Assembly (NCBI GenBank): GCA_016720855.1
Contig: JADKJU010000001.1
Span: 675,501-739,500, forward strand
Direction of reading: 5' to 3'
DNA length: 64,000 nt
Origin: Betaproteobacteria bacterium
GTDB taxonomy: Bacteria; Pseudomonadota; Gammaproteobacteria; Burkholderiales; Usitatibacteraceae
This document shows positions 1 to 10,437 of the stretch, piece after piece (the stretch's first letter is position 1; every line of letters starts with the position of its first letter). Position numbers and translations under genes: made by a program. Below the pieces are notes generated by a model. That model saw only the letters and a program-made list of their open reading frames with translations. It was not told the origin of the DNA and did no database searches.

Positions 1-112
1 GCACCCGCTCCTCCGGCGTGAGGATGCGGTTCACGAACCGCTCGCCCCAGCGTTCCAGGGCCTGCGCGACCCGGACGATCGAGACCACGTCGGTGCCCAC
101 GCCCAGGATCAT
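1..112 (-). CDS. acpS: Holo-[acyl-carrier-protein] synthase, 5' part only
   Basis: AcpS transfers 4'-phosphopantetheine from CoA to the serine of acyl carrier protein. Only the first 37 codons lie in the window; the gene runs off the left edge. The N-terminus MILGVGTDVVSIVRV matches the family's opening strand, with the metal-binding Asp in GTD, and LTPEE follows at the family position. Its ATG overlaps the pdxJ stop (ATGA), so it is the last visible gene of the rnc-era-recO-pdxJ-acpS operon, an arrangement common in proteobacteria. Confidence 0.9.
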   Translation of the reverse strand, partial: MILGVGTDVVSIVRVAQALERWGERFVNRILTPEERV

Positions 113-882
113 GGCGCACGTCCCTTGAGGAGCGCATGCCCGGCCGCGGTGACCATCAACGCCTTCATCTCGCGAACGGCCTCGCGCATGCCGACGAAGA
201 CGGCCCGGCTCACGATGGCATGGCCGATGTGCAACTCGCGCACGCCCGGCAGGGCCGCGACGGGCTCGACGTTGAAGTAGTTGAGCGCATGCCCGGCGTT
301 GAAGCGCATTCCCAGCGCGTGGATCGCCTCGCCGGCCGAACGGATCCTCGCCAGCTCCGCCACGACCGGAGCGCTTTCCGGATCGCGCCCCCGGGAATGA
401 AAGGCATGGGCGTAGGGGCCGCTGTGGATCTCGCACACGCGCGCACCGGCGCGCGCCGCAGCCTCCACCTGCGTTGCGTCCGCGTCGATAAAGACGCTCG
501 TCACGATGCCTGCGCCGGCCAGCCGGGAGATCACCTCGCGGATGCGCGCCTCCTGCCCCGCAATATCCAGTCCGCCTTCCGTCGTGACTTCCTGCCGGCC
601 CTCGGGAACGAGCATCGCCATCTCCGGCTTCACGCGCAGGGCAATGCCCACCATCTCGTCGGTTGCCGCCATCTCCAGGTTCAGCTTGATGTGGGTGAGC
701 TCGCGCAGGCGCCGCACGTCCTCGTCCTGGATGTGGCGGCGGTCCTCGCGCAGGTGCACGGTGATGCCATCCGCACCGCCCAGGTGCGCCTCCACCGCGC
801 CCCAGACAGGGTCGGGTTCGTAGGTGCGCCGCGCTTGCCGGATAGTGGCGATGTGGTCGATATTGACGCCGAGTTCGATCAT
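109..882 (-). CDS. pdxJ: Pyridoxine 5'-phosphate synthase
   Basis: PdxJ condenses 3-amino-2-oxopropyl phosphate with 1-deoxyxylulose 5-phosphate to give pyridoxine phosphate, the last ring-forming step of the DXP-dependent vitamin B6 route. The 257-residue product starts MIELGVNIDHIATIRQ, the standard PdxJ N-terminus, and carries HLREDRRHI, NLEMAATDEM, EIHSGPYA and AGHALNY along the TIM barrel. The reading frame is open 23 codons further upstream, but this ATG overlaps the recO stop (ATGA) and matches the family start. It is translationally coupled to recO and acpS. Confidence 0.96.
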   Translation of the reverse strand: MIELGVNIDHIATIRQARRTYEPDPVWGAVEAHLGGADGITVHLREDRRHIQDEDVRRLRELTHIKLNLEMAATDEMVGIALRVKPEMAMLVPEGRQEVTTEGGLDIAGQEARIREVISRLAGAGIVTSVFIDADATQVEAAARAGARVCEIHSGPYAHAFHSRGRDPESAPVVAELARIRSAGEAIHALGMRFNAGHALNYFNVEPVAALPGVRELHIGHAIVSRAVFVGMREAVREMKALMVTAAGHALLKGRAP

Positions 883-1688
883 GCGACGTCCTCGATTCGC
901 TGCAGGTCCCGCACGATGGCCCGCGTGGAGAGTTCCTGCCCGTTCAGGCAATGGTGGATGAGCATTCGCATGAGGCTCTTGGCCTGCGCCGCCGTGCGCG
1001 GATCGTCGAAACGGCCGCCGTCGAGGTGCGCGAGGGTGAGGCCGGACAATCTTACTGCATCGGCCCGCTCGGCAGTCCCTTCCGCCGGGACGGGCCCGCG
1101 CTCCATCACGTACCAGTAGTCGCGCTCCGGATCGATGGGCGCTCCCCCAGCCGCGTCGCGCCCGAGCTCCACCGCGTAGCCAAGCTCCCGCAGCATCGCG
1201 AGCTCGAAGCGCCGCAGCACCGGCTCGATGGCGCGTGGAACGCCCACGCCGGGCTCCGCGGCCAGGAGGCCCGGCACGCCGGTGGCGCGGCGAGACCGGT
1301 CGCGAAGCGCGGTGATCGCCTCGTCGTAGGCGGCCCAGAGCTGTTCGTGCGGATCGTCGCGGTGGATGAGCTTGAGCAGGAGTTCATTCAGGTAGAACGC
1401 GGAGAGCAGGCTCGCGCCGGCCAGCGGCAGCGCACCCCCGTCGGGTTCCGCAGCCTTGAGCGTCTTCACCTCGCCGCGCCCGAACCAGGTCAGGGCAAGC
1501 GGCTGGAACGGAACCAGCACCCCGCGGGCGGCGCTCCTGGGCCGGCGCGCGCCTTTCGCCACCACGGCGAAGCGGCCGTGCTTCTCCGTCCACGCCTGCA
1601 GGATGAGGCTCGTCTCGCGGTACGGATACGAATGCAGCACGTAGCCGCGATCGGGACTGCTGCCCGGCCCGCTCACTCGTAGCCCCAT
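879..1688 (-). CDS. recO: DNA repair protein RecO
   Basis: RecO anneals single strands and, with RecR, loads RecA onto SSB-coated DNA in the RecF recombination pathway. The 269-residue product has an N-terminal OB-fold segment (about residues 12-90, with YVLHSYPYRETSLILQAW) and the helical C-terminal domain with RRFELAMLRELGYAVEL. The zinc-binding cysteines found in some RecO proteins are not evident. The chosen ATG overlaps the 3' end of era by 16 bases. A start slightly downstream is also possible. Confidence 0.92.
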   Translation of the reverse strand: MGLRVSGPGSSPDRGYVLHSYPYRETSLILQAWTEKHGRFAVVAKGARRPRSAARGVLVPFQPLALTWFGRGEVKTLKAAEPDGGALPLAGASLLSAFYLNELLLKLIHRDDPHEQLWAAYDEAITALRDRSRRATGVPGLLAAEPGVGVPRAIEPVLRRFELAMLRELGYAVELGRDAAGGAPIDPERDYWYVMERGPVPAEGTAERADAVRLSGLTLAHLDGGRFDDPRTAAQAKSLMRMLIHHCLNGQELSTRAIVRDLQRIEDVA

Positions 1689-2563
1689 TGGCGGACCATC
1701 GATTCGCTGTCGGCCCAGCCTGCCTTCACCTTCACCCACAGCTCGAGGAAGACCTTGCCCTCGAAGAGCGCCTCCATCGCCACTCGGGCCTCCGTGCCGA
1801 TGCGCTTGAGCGTGGCCCCCTTCTCGCCGATGACGATCGCCTTGTGGCCCGGGCGGTCCACGTAGATCGTGGCCTGGATGCGCCGCATCGTGCCGTCCAT
1901 CTCGAAGTTCTCGATCACGACCGCGGTCGTGTAGGGCAGCTCGTCCCCCAGCAGGCGGAAGAGGCGCTCGCGCACGAGCTCGGCGGCGAGGAAACGCTCG
2001 CTGCGGTCGGTGATGTCCTCGGGACCATAGACGGGCTCGGCCTCGGGAAGGAGCTTCGCCACCTCGCCTGCCAGGGCCTTGACCTGCGTGCCCTTCTCGG
2101 CGCTCACCGGCACGAGCGCCGCGAAATCGCGCCTCGCGGCGCAGGCGGCAAGCAGCGAGGCGAGCTTTGCCTTGTCCTTCACCCGGTCCACCTTGTTGAG
2201 GGCGAGGATCACGGGGACGCCTTCGGGCAGGAGCTCGAGAACGGGGTCGTCGCGCTCGTCCCACTCCCGGGCCTCCACCACGAAGACGATCGCATCCACA
2301 CCGGCCAGCGTCGTGGTGACGGAGCGGTTCATCGCGCGGTTGAGGGCGTTCGAGAAGCGCGTCTGGAATCCGGGCGTGTCCACGAACACGAGCTGCGCCT
2401 GCTTGTCGGTGCGGATGCCCATGATGCGGTGGCGCGTCGTCTGCGCCTTGCGCGAGGTGATCGAGACATGCGCGCCGACCAGCTGGTTCAGGAGCGTGGA
2501 CTTGCCCACGTTGGGCCGGCCGACGATCGCCACGGTGCCGGCGCGAAAGCCGGGCGTCGTCAC
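1673..2563 (-). CDS. era: GTPase Era
   Basis: Era is an essential GTPase that binds the 3' end of 16S rRNA and assists 30S assembly. The 296-residue product has the G1 loop GRPNVGKS, switch II DTPGF, NKVD for guanine recognition, and a C-terminal KH domain with GHKAIVIGEKG. The start is GTG: it overlaps the rnc stop (GTGA) and gives the usual family length. The open frame further upstream is only the complement of rnc. The order rnc-era-recO is the classic arrangement. Confidence 0.96.
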   Translation of the reverse strand: MTTPGFRAGTVAIVGRPNVGKSTLLNQLVGAHVSITSRKAQTTRHRIMGIRTDKQAQLVFVDTPGFQTRFSNALNRAMNRSVTTTLAGVDAIVFVVEAREWDERDDPVLELLPEGVPVILALNKVDRVKDKAKLASLLAACAARRDFAALVPVSAEKGTQVKALAGEVAKLLPEAEPVYGPEDITDRSERFLAAELVRERLFRLLGDELPYTTAVVIENFEMDGTMRRIQATIYVDRPGHKAIVIGEKGATLKRIGTEARVAMEALFEGKVFLELWVKVKAGWADSESMVRQWGYE

Positions 2564-3270
2564 GCCCTTCCCGTCATGTTCTTTTCCGCCAGTCGGGACA
2601 GCACCGATTCGGCCGCCTGCTGCTCCGCCGCCCGGCGGCTGGTGCCCTCGCCCACGCCGGTCACGCCCAGCTCGTCCACGCGGCATTCGACGCGAAAGAC
2701 CTGCGTGTGCGCCTCCCCCCCCACGTTGAGGACCGCGTACCGGGGCAACGGAAGGCGCCGGCCCTGCAGGGTCTCCTGCAGCGCGGTCTTGGGGTCCTTG
2801 GCGGGCGGCGCCTCGCGCGCGCACTCGATCCGGCCCGCAAAGTGCTTCTCGACGACACCGCGAACGGCGTCGAAGCCGGCATCGAGGTACACGGCGCCCA
2901 GGAGCGCCTCGAAGCCGTCGGCCAGGATGGAGGGCCGGCGGAAGCCGCCGCTCTTGAGTTCACCCTCACCGAGCAGCAGGTCGTCGCCCAGTTCGAGCGA
3001 TTGCGCAACCTCGTAAAGGGAGACCTGGTTTACAAGACCGGCGCGAAGGCGCGACAGCTCTCCCTCGGGCAGGCCGGGCAGGCGTTCGAACAGCAGGATC
3101 GCGACCACGCAATTGAGCAGGCTGTCGCCGACGAACTCGAGGCGCTCGTTGTGCTCCGCGGCATGGCTGCGATGGGTAACGGCCCGGCGAAGGAGCGCCG
3201 GATCGCGAAAGGTGTGCCCGAGCCGATGCTGGAGCCCGGAAAGGTCGCGCTCGGCCGCGCGTCGGGCCAC
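2560..3270 (-). CDS. rnc: Ribonuclease III
   Basis: RNase III cuts double-stranded RNA, including rRNA precursors. The 236-residue product has the signature HNERLEFVGDSLL with the catalytic acidic residues, a second acidic helix at ADGFEALLGAVYLDAG, and a C-terminal dsRNA-binding domain ending TSRRAAEQQAAESVL. A GTG eight bases after the stop of the DUF4845 gene is the best start; no ATG stands near the family N-terminus. The stop overlaps the era start. Confidence 0.94.
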   Translation of the reverse strand: MARRAAERDLSGLQHRLGHTFRDPALLRRAVTHRSHAAEHNERLEFVGDSLLNCVVAILLFERLPGLPEGELSRLRAGLVNQVSLYEVAQSLELGDDLLLGEGELKSGGFRRPSILADGFEALLGAVYLDAGFDAVRGVVEKHFAGRIECAREAPPAKDPKTALQETLQGRRLPLPRYAVLNVGGEAHTQVFRVECRVDELGVTGVGEGTSRRAAEQQAAESVLSRLAEKNMTGRA

Positions 3271-3278
3271 GACGGCGC

Positions 3279-3635
3279 TTACTTGGCCGTGGTCACCGAG
3301 AAATCCAGGCAAGCACTGAAGTTCGCGATGACGGGGACCTTGGTCGACCAGGTGGCGGTGATGACGGCCTCGCCGCCTTCCTTGGTGATCTCGAGGTCGT
3401 CGGGATTCACCGACTTGATGCCCTCGATCACGTTGCGGCGCGCCCAGGAGTTGCGGATCTCCTTCACGCTGGACTTCGTGTCGCCGGCCGCTTCCATCGT
3501 CGCGAGCATCTTCTTGACCGCATAGTATTCGATATAGGCCGGCATGAGCTTCGCACCGAAGAGGGCCACGAAGGCGATCACGATCATGGCCATGAGGGCC
3601 TGGGTGAGCGAAAAGCCGCGCTGCGATCTCGTCAT
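3279..3635 (-). CDS. DUF4845 single-pass membrane protein
   Basis: This is a 118-residue protein with a short basic N-terminus, one membrane segment (about residues 12-33, ALMAMIVIAFVALFGAKLMP) and a periplasmic domain. The N-terminus RGFSLTQALMAM resembles type IV pilin or pseudopilin leader regions but lacks the normal Glu at +5. DUF4845 proteins sit between lepB and rnc in many beta- and gammaproteobacteria. The function is unknown and I do not infer one beyond an association with this operon. Confidence 0.88.
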   Translation of the reverse strand: MTRSQRGFSLTQALMAMIVIAFVALFGAKLMPAYIEYYAVKKMLATMEAAGDTKSSVKEIRNSWARRNVIEGIKSVNPDDLEITKEGGEAVITATWSTKVPVIANFSACLDFSVTTAK

Positions 3636-3679
3636 CGTTCTTCTCCGTTTGCCGGTCTCGCCCTCGCGGGCGCAAATGC

Positions 3680-4654
3680 CTATTCGATCTCGTTGCCGAT
3701 TCGCTTGAGGTCCCCGAAATTCATCCAGACGAGGAACGCACGGCCCTTGATGTGGTCATCCTGGACGAAACCCCAGTACCGGCTGTCGGCGCTCTGGTCC
3801 CGGTTGTCGCCCATCATGAAATACTGGCCGGGCGGCACCGTGCAGGTGAAACCGTCGTCATTGTATTCGCAATTCTCGCGGTACGGAAACTGCTTCACTT
3901 GCGAGAGATTCACCACCGGCTCGGGGGGCACCACCAGTATCGAATGGGACTTCTCACCCAGCTTTTCGGTGAAGCTCGGCAGGCGCAGGAAATTGAGTTC
4001 CGCATCCGTGTAGTACCCCGATGCCTGCACGGGGACAGGCTGGCCGTTGATCGCGAGGAGCTTGCCCTTGTAGGCCACCTTGTCCCCCGGCAGGCCCACC
4101 ACGCGCTTGATGTAGTCCACGGAAGGATCGGCCGGATAGCGGAAGACGACCACGTCGCCGCGCTTCACGTCGCCCACGTCCACCACCTTGCGATTGAGGA
4201 CGGGGATGCGGATTCCGTACGTGTACTTGTTCACGAGGATGAAGTCGCCCACCAGCAGCGTGGGCTTCATCGAGCCCGACGGGATCTTGAAGGGCTCGAC
4301 CCAGAACGAGCGGATGAGGAACACCACCACGATCACCGGGAAGAAGGCGCGCGCCATGTCCACCACGATGGGCTCGGAGGTGCCCTCCGGGCGGTTCGGC
4401 GCGAGCACCTGGCGGTCGAAGAGCCAGATGAGGCCGGTGGCAACCATCGCCAGGAGCAGCACCGCGGCGAAATCCGTGAACTTGAGCAGCATGCCCATGA
4501 GGGCGATGAAGAGCACGGGCCAGGCGATCTCGAGGATTCCCTTGAGCACGTCCGGTCGCGGGCCCTTGCGCACGGCCGCATCCCAGCCGATGAGCAGCGC
4601 CGAGGCACCGCCGGCCACCATCGCGATGAGTTCCCAGTTCAGTCCGCCCTGCAT
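3680..4654 (-). CDS. lepB: Signal peptidase I
   Basis: LepB cleaves signal peptides from Sec- and Tat-exported proteins at the periplasmic face of the inner membrane. The 324-residue product has several N-terminal membrane segments, then the Ser nucleophile in SGSMKPT, the Lys general base in DYIKRVVGLPGD, and the GDNRDQSADSRYWG box. Its ATG directly abuts the lepA stop codon, so the two are almost certainly cotranscribed. LepB is longer than the E. coli type only by small loops. Confidence 0.96.
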   Translation of the reverse strand: MQGGLNWELIAMVAGGASALLIGWDAAVRKGPRPDVLKGILEIAWPVLFIALMGMLLKFTDFAAVLLLAMVATGLIWLFDRQVLAPNRPEGTSEPIVVDMARAFFPVIVVVFLIRSFWVEPFKIPSGSMKPTLLVGDFILVNKYTYGIRIPVLNRKVVDVGDVKRGDVVVFRYPADPSVDYIKRVVGLPGDKVAYKGKLLAINGQPVPVQASGYYTDAELNFLRLPSFTEKLGEKSHSILVVPPEPVVNLSQVKQFPYRENCEYNDDGFTCTVPPGQYFMMGDNRDQSADSRYWGFVQDDHIKGRAFLVWMNFGDLKRIGNEIE

Positions 4655-6448
<1,794 letters not shown>

Positions 6449-6462
6449 GCTCGTGGCCGGTC

Positions 6463-6523
6463 GGAAAAAGGGGACAGACCCCTTTTCCGAAAGAGACCGG
6501 AAAAGGGGTCTGTCCCCTTTTTC
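6463..6523. repeat. Paired GGGGTCTGTCCCC palindromic element
   Basis: Two inverted copies of a unit built on AAAAGGGGACAGACCCC lie head to head and can fold into one long hairpin. Each unit is itself palindromic. The element fills most of the 79-bp gap between the glutaredoxin and lepA genes. Related elements occur at 55061 inside hypX and, as looser relatives with GGGGTC or GGGGAC arms, at 31436 and 32068. It may act as a transcript stabiliser or attenuator; that is inference. Confidence 0.8.
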
Positions 6524-6527
6524 TATT

Positions 6528-6773
6528 TTACTTCATCCGGGCCAGGCGTGCTTCGAGCGCCTCGATGTCCAGGAAGTAGTGGCAGATCTCGCGCTCCCCG
6601 TCGAGGAGAACCGGGACCTTGTCGCCCCATTTCTCCTCGAGCGCGGGGACGCTGTCCACGTCGATCACCTCCACCCGGAAGTCGTAGCGACCGCGGAACT
6701 TCTCGAGTTCCGCGATCATCTGGTGGCACAAGTGGCAATACCCGCGGGAAAGGACGGTGAGTGTCGGGTTCAA
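6528..6773 (-). CDS. Glutaredoxin-family thiol protein
   Basis: This is an 81-residue thioredoxin-fold protein with a redox-type motif CHLC at about residues 13-16, and a cis-proline region KVPVLLDGE. Such small proteins (DUF836/YruB-like) are commonly found between degQ/mucD and lepA in betaproteobacteria. The substrate is unknown. The ATG overlaps the degQ stop (ATGA), indicating translational coupling to the periplasmic protease gene. Confidence 0.85.
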   Translation of the reverse strand: MNPTLTVLSRGYCHLCHQMIAELEKFRGRYDFRVEVIDVDSVPALEEKWGDKVPVLLDGEREICHYFLDIEALEARLARMK

Positions 6774-8230
6774 TCCTCGGCCCTGAGCGTGACGAACCGG
6801 GTGCCGTTCTCGTCACGGATGAGGAGCGCAACCGGCCGCTTCGAGTCGAGCTTCGCGATCGCCTCGTTGTAGCCCTTCAGGTTCTTGATATCGACGTTGT
6901 TCACGCGAAGGACCACATCGCCCGGCTGGATGCCCGCGGACAGCGCAACGCCGTCAACGGCCTCCACGGACACGCCCCCCTGGATCTTGAGCGCCTTTCT
7001 CTGCTCGGCGCTCACCTCCGCGACCGCCAGGCCGAGCTTGCCCGGCTTGGCGGCTTCCTTCTTGCCCTTCGCGGACGAGGCAGCCTCTTCGTCCTTGAAC
7101 TCGCCCACGATGACGGTGAAATCGCGCATCTTGCCGGTGCGCCATACGGAAAGCGTCACCTTCTGCCCGGGACGAACCGCGCGGACGGTGCGCGACAGGT
7201 CCGCGGAACTCTCGACGGTGCGGCCGTCGATCCTGAGGATCACGTCGCCCACTTCCACGCCCGCCTTGGCGGCCGGGGAATCGTCCTCGACCGTGCCCAC
7301 GGCGGCGCCGTCGGTCTTCGGCAGGCCCAGGGAATCGGCAAGGTCCTTCGTCACGTTCGCGATGGAAACGCCGATGCGGCCGCGCGTGACCTTGCCCGAC
7401 TTCTTCAACTGGTCGATCACGTTCGTCGCATAGTCGATGGGAATCGCGAAGGAGATGCCGGCATAGCTGCCGGTGCGCGAGAAGATCTGCGAATTGATGC
7501 CGATCACCTCGCCCTTCAGGTTGAAGAGCGGCCCGCCCGAGTTGCCGGGGTTCACCGCGACATCGGTCTGCAGGAACGGCACCGCGTCGCTCGCGGTCGA
7601 GTCGGCGGGCAGGTCGCGGCTCTTGGCCGAGAGGATGCCGGCGGTCACCGAATTGGTGAAGCCGAAGGGCGAGCCGATGGCGACGACCCATTCGCCCACG
7701 CGCATGGAGCTCGAGTCGCCCAGCTTGAGGAGCGGGAGGTTCGCCGCCTCCACCTTGACGAGCGCCACGTCGGAGCGCTTGTCGGCGCCGATCACCTTCG
7801 CCTTCATCTCGCGCTTGTCGGTGAAGCGCACGTTGATCTCCTCGGCGTTCTCGATCACGTGCGCGTTGGTGACGATGAAGCCGTCGGCCGAGATCACGAA
7901 TCCGGAGCCCAGACCGAACGGGCGCAGCGGGCCGCGGGGCGACTTGCCGTTCTTGTCACCCTTGTCCGACTTGTCGTCGCGCCCGCGCGGCGCGCCGCGC
8001 TGGTCGGGCGGCATGAAACGGCGGAAGAACTCGTACATCGGATCGTCTTCCGAGAGTCCCGGGATCTGGGTGCGCTGCGCGCGTGCCTCCGTCCGGATGT
8101 TCACGACGGCGGGACCGTGCTTCTCGACGAGATCGGCGAAGTTGGGCAATCCCGCGGGCTGCGCGTGCGCCGGGAAAGCGAAGCCGAGCGCGAGGGCGAA
8201 GCCCAGGAGGAATTTTTTCATGGTCTGCAT
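6770..8230 (-). CDS. degQ: Do-family periplasmic serine protease (DegQ/MucD)
   Basis: This protein degrades or chaperones misfolded envelope proteins and dampens the sigma-E response. The 486-residue product begins with a signal peptide ending FAFPAHAQ. The catalytic triad is His in VTNAHVIENA, Asp in DKRSDVALVK and Ser in NPGNSGGPLF. Two PDZ domains follow (about residues 280-370 and 390-480). A Gly/Asp/Lys-rich loop between the N-terminus and the His motif is typical. An alternative start nine bases downstream (MKKFLLG) is possible. It lies directly after rseB, as mucD follows mucB in Pseudomonas. Confidence 0.94.
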   Translation of the reverse strand: MQTMKKFLLGFALALGFAFPAHAQPAGLPNFADLVEKHGPAVVNIRTEARAQRTQIPGLSEDDPMYEFFRRFMPPDQRGAPRGRDDKSDKGDKNGKSPRGPLRPFGLGSGFVISADGFIVTNAHVIENAEEINVRFTDKREMKAKVIGADKRSDVALVKVEAANLPLLKLGDSSSMRVGEWVVAIGSPFGFTNSVTAGILSAKSRDLPADSTASDAVPFLQTDVAVNPGNSGGPLFNLKGEVIGINSQIFSRTGSYAGISFAIPIDYATNVIDQLKKSGKVTRGRIGVSIANVTKDLADSLGLPKTDGAAVGTVEDDSPAAKAGVEVGDVILRIDGRTVESSADLSRTVRAVRPGQKVTLSVWRTGKMRDFTVIVGEFKDEEAASSAKGKKEAAKPGKLGLAVAEVSAEQRKALKIQGGVSVEAVDGVALSAGIQPGDVVLRVNNVDIKNLKGYNEAIAKLDSKRPVALLIRDENGTRFVTLRAED

Positions 8231-8265
8231 TGAGGGTCTTCTTTCGGAAAGGGTATTTCTTCGGA

Positions 8266-9267
8266 TCACTTGCCGCTGCCGCTTGCCGCGTCCGCCAGCT
8301 TGCCCACGCTGCGCCCCGCCTGCTGCGCAGCCGCGGGCGGGACTTCGCCCAGGACAGTGACGAGGTACTCGCCTGCGGGCCGCACGAAGACCGAGAGAGC
8401 GCCATCCTCGTTGGTGGCCTCCGCGGTGCTCGGCGGGTTCGACATGGGCTCGACGAACACGCTCATGGTCGCCAGGCCGTCGCTCAGCACGAGCTGCGTG
8501 ACGGGCTGCGCGCGGTTGGGGAGCTTTCTCTGCATCTCGTTCACAAGCCGGAAGCCGGCCGGCGGCGAGGCGACGATCCAGCCGGTGGAGCCCGGCTTCG
8601 GCTCGTCGGGCGGCTGGACGTCGCGGCGCCAGTCCTTGCTCTGCGAACGGAAAATGCTTCTCACCTCGCTGCGCGATACGTCCCGGCCCAGGCGCAGGTC
8701 CGTGAAGGCGACCTGCTCGAGCACCTGCTGCTTCGCCCCGAGCGTCTTCGCCCGCAGCAGCAGGCCCGAGCCGACCTCGGCGCACAGGTGTTGCGCGTAA
8801 CGCAGGGCGTCCTTCGGGTCGAGGTGGATCCACTGGCAGTTCTGCCCGAGGACCCGCTCCACGCTGCCGAGCGCCAGCTTGTAGTTCGCGGCGATCGCAT
8901 CCAGCGGGCCGCTCACGAGCGATGGAAAGAACCTCGCCGTCACGCGGCGATCGATGCGGATCGTCTTCGCATCGGGGAAATAGCACTGCAGCTCGTCTCC
9001 CCGGCGCACAACCTCGCGGCGCGGCCCGTCCAGCGATTCGATTCTCTCGTGCTCGACCCCCGAGGTGAACACATGCGTGATCCGCGTGATCGCCGTGTGC
9101 TCGCCCTGCATGTGCATCACCGTACCGGCGTAGCTCGTCTGCCGGGCCGAAGCCGCGGCGCGCTGCAGCCAGGTAAGCGGATCGATGGGGTCGATGCCCG
9201 GGTCGGCGGTGACCGGCAGCCCCGCGCAGAGCGCGAGCGTCGAAAGGGCCGCGGCCAGCCGCCTCAT
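8266..9267 (-). CDS. rseB: Sigma-E regulatory protein RseB/MucB
   Basis: This 333-residue periplasmic protein binds the anti-sigma factor RseA and protects it from DegS cleavage until envelope stress releases it. It has an N-terminal signal peptide (LSTLALCAGLPVTAD), then the LolA-like N-terminal domain starting WLQRAAASARQTSYAGT and the C-terminal domain with GWIVASPPAGFRLV. The ATG overlaps the rseA stop (ATGA). The ORF continues upstream, but that extension is antisense-type sequence of rseA. Confidence 0.92.
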   Translation of the reverse strand: MRRLAAALSTLALCAGLPVTADPGIDPIDPLTWLQRAAASARQTSYAGTVMHMQGEHTAITRITHVFTSGVEHERIESLDGPRREVVRRGDELQCYFPDAKTIRIDRRVTARFFPSLVSGPLDAIAANYKLALGSVERVLGQNCQWIHLDPKDALRYAQHLCAEVGSGLLLRAKTLGAKQQVLEQVAFTDLRLGRDVSRSEVRSIFRSQSKDWRRDVQPPDEPKPGSTGWIVASPPAGFRLVNEMQRKLPNRAQPVTQLVLSDGLATMSVFVEPMSNPPSTAEATNEDGALSVFVRPAGEYLVTVLGEVPPAAAQQAGRSVGKLADAASGSGK

Positions 9268-9758
9268 CGGCCGGCCGAGGCCTGGTTCGAGACCGGCCGG
9301 TAGAATTCCGCGTTGGGAAGCTGGCGATGGACCACCAGGTACTCGTTCACCTTGTTGAACGGCACCACGTTTGATGCCACCAGCGGCGCGCTCGCGGTGC
9401 CGGCCGGGGCCGATTTCGCCACCGTGGGTCCTGCGGGGTTGCCGCTGTCCTGCAGCCCGATCCAGCCCACCACCGCCACCGTGACCACGGACGCTGCCGC
9501 CGCGAAGGCAATGCGCCCGACGCTGGCCGGCGCGCGCTTGCGCGGGGCAAGCACCGTCGGCTCGCTCGCAATCGCGTCCATGATCCTCTGCGTGGAACTC
9601 TCGGCACAGGACCCCTCGCCCCGCAGAACCTCGCCGACCAGGTGATAGGCGTGCCATTTCTGCTTCAAGGCTGCGTTGCCGCAGACGATTCCGATGGTGC
9701 GCTCGGCCTCGTGGGCCCCGAGCTCGCCGTCCATCAATGTAGATAGTTCCTGCGTCAT
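9264..9758 (-). CDS. rseA: Anti-sigma-E factor RseA/MucA
   Basis: This 164-residue inner membrane protein holds sigma-E inactive. The N-terminal cytoplasmic domain (MTQELSTLMDGELGAHEAER) is the sigma-binding RseA_N domain. One membrane segment lies at about residues 82-102 (IAFAAAASVVTVAVVGWIGL), followed by a periplasmic tail for RseB binding. It lies 79 bases downstream of rpoE and is coupled to rseB. Regulated proteolysis by DegS and RseP is known for the family. Confidence 0.93.
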   Translation of the reverse strand: MTQELSTLMDGELGAHEAERTIGIVCGNAALKQKWHAYHLVGEVLRGEGSCAESSTQRIMDAIASEPTVLAPRKRAPASVGRIAFAAAASVVTVAVVGWIGLQDSGNPAGPTVAKSAPAGTASAPLVASNVVPFNKVNEYLVVHRQLPNAEFYRPVSNQASAGR

Positions 9759-9837
9759 GATCCGACCTCGCGAGAATCGGGAGTGTGGCCTGTCGCGACC
9801 CCTGCCCCCGTATAGGTTGCCGCCCTGCTGCCTGTCG

Positions 9838-10437
9838 TTACCATCTTTGGTCCTTCGTCGTCCCGAGCTGCGGACGGAGCCTCTCGGCAACCGCCTCGCG
9901 GGCACGGAATATGCGCGACCGGACGGTGCCGATCGGGCAATCCATGACCTTCGCAATCTCCTCGTAGGACAGGCCGTCGATCTCGCGCAGCGTGATCGCG
10001 GTCCGCAGTTCCTCGGGAAGCGCGTCGATCGCGTCGTTCACCGTCTTCCCGATCTGCTTGGACATCAGCAGGTTCTCGGGGGTATTGATGTCGCGAAGGC
10101 CCGCCGCATCCTCGAAGCCCTCGGCCTCCTCGTTGTCGTAGCCGGTGGTCGTGGGCGCGCGCCGGCCCTGCGCGATGAGGTAGTTCTTGGCCGTGTTGAT
10201 GCCGATCCGGTAGAGCCAGGTGTAGAAGGCGCTGTCGCCCCGGAAGTTGGGCAGCGCCCGGTAGGCCTTCACGAAGGCTTCCTGGGCGACGTCCTCGATC
10301 TCGTTGGGATCGCGAATGATGCGCGAAAGCAGCCGCTCGAGCTTGCGCTGGTACTTGATCACCAGCAGCTCGAAAGCCCGCTTCTCGCCTCTCTGGGCGC
10401 GCTCGACCAGTTGCTGGTCGATTTCCCTGTCGCTCAT
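9838..10437 (-). CDS. rpoE: RNA polymerase sigma factor RpoE
   Basis: This is an ECF sigma factor of 199 residues, the standard RpoE length. Region 2 contains DVAQEAFVKAYRALPNFRG and the -10 recognition helix; region 4 contains LSYEEIAKVMDCPIGTVRSR. The chosen ATG (MSDREIDQQLVERAQ) matches the family start; the frame is open 41 codons upstream but without conservation. It heads the rpoE-rseA-rseB-degQ unit and controls envelope stress genes. It is divergent from nadB. Confidence 0.96.
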   Translation of the reverse strand: MSDREIDQQLVERAQRGEKRAFELLVIKYQRKLERLLSRIIRDPNEIEDVAQEAFVKAYRALPNFRGDSAFYTWLYRIGINTAKNYLIAQGRRAPTTTGYDNEEAEGFEDAAGLRDINTPENLLMSKQIGKTVNDAIDALPEELRTAITLREIDGLSYEEIAKVMDCPIGTVRSRIFRAREAVAERLRPQLGTTKDQRW

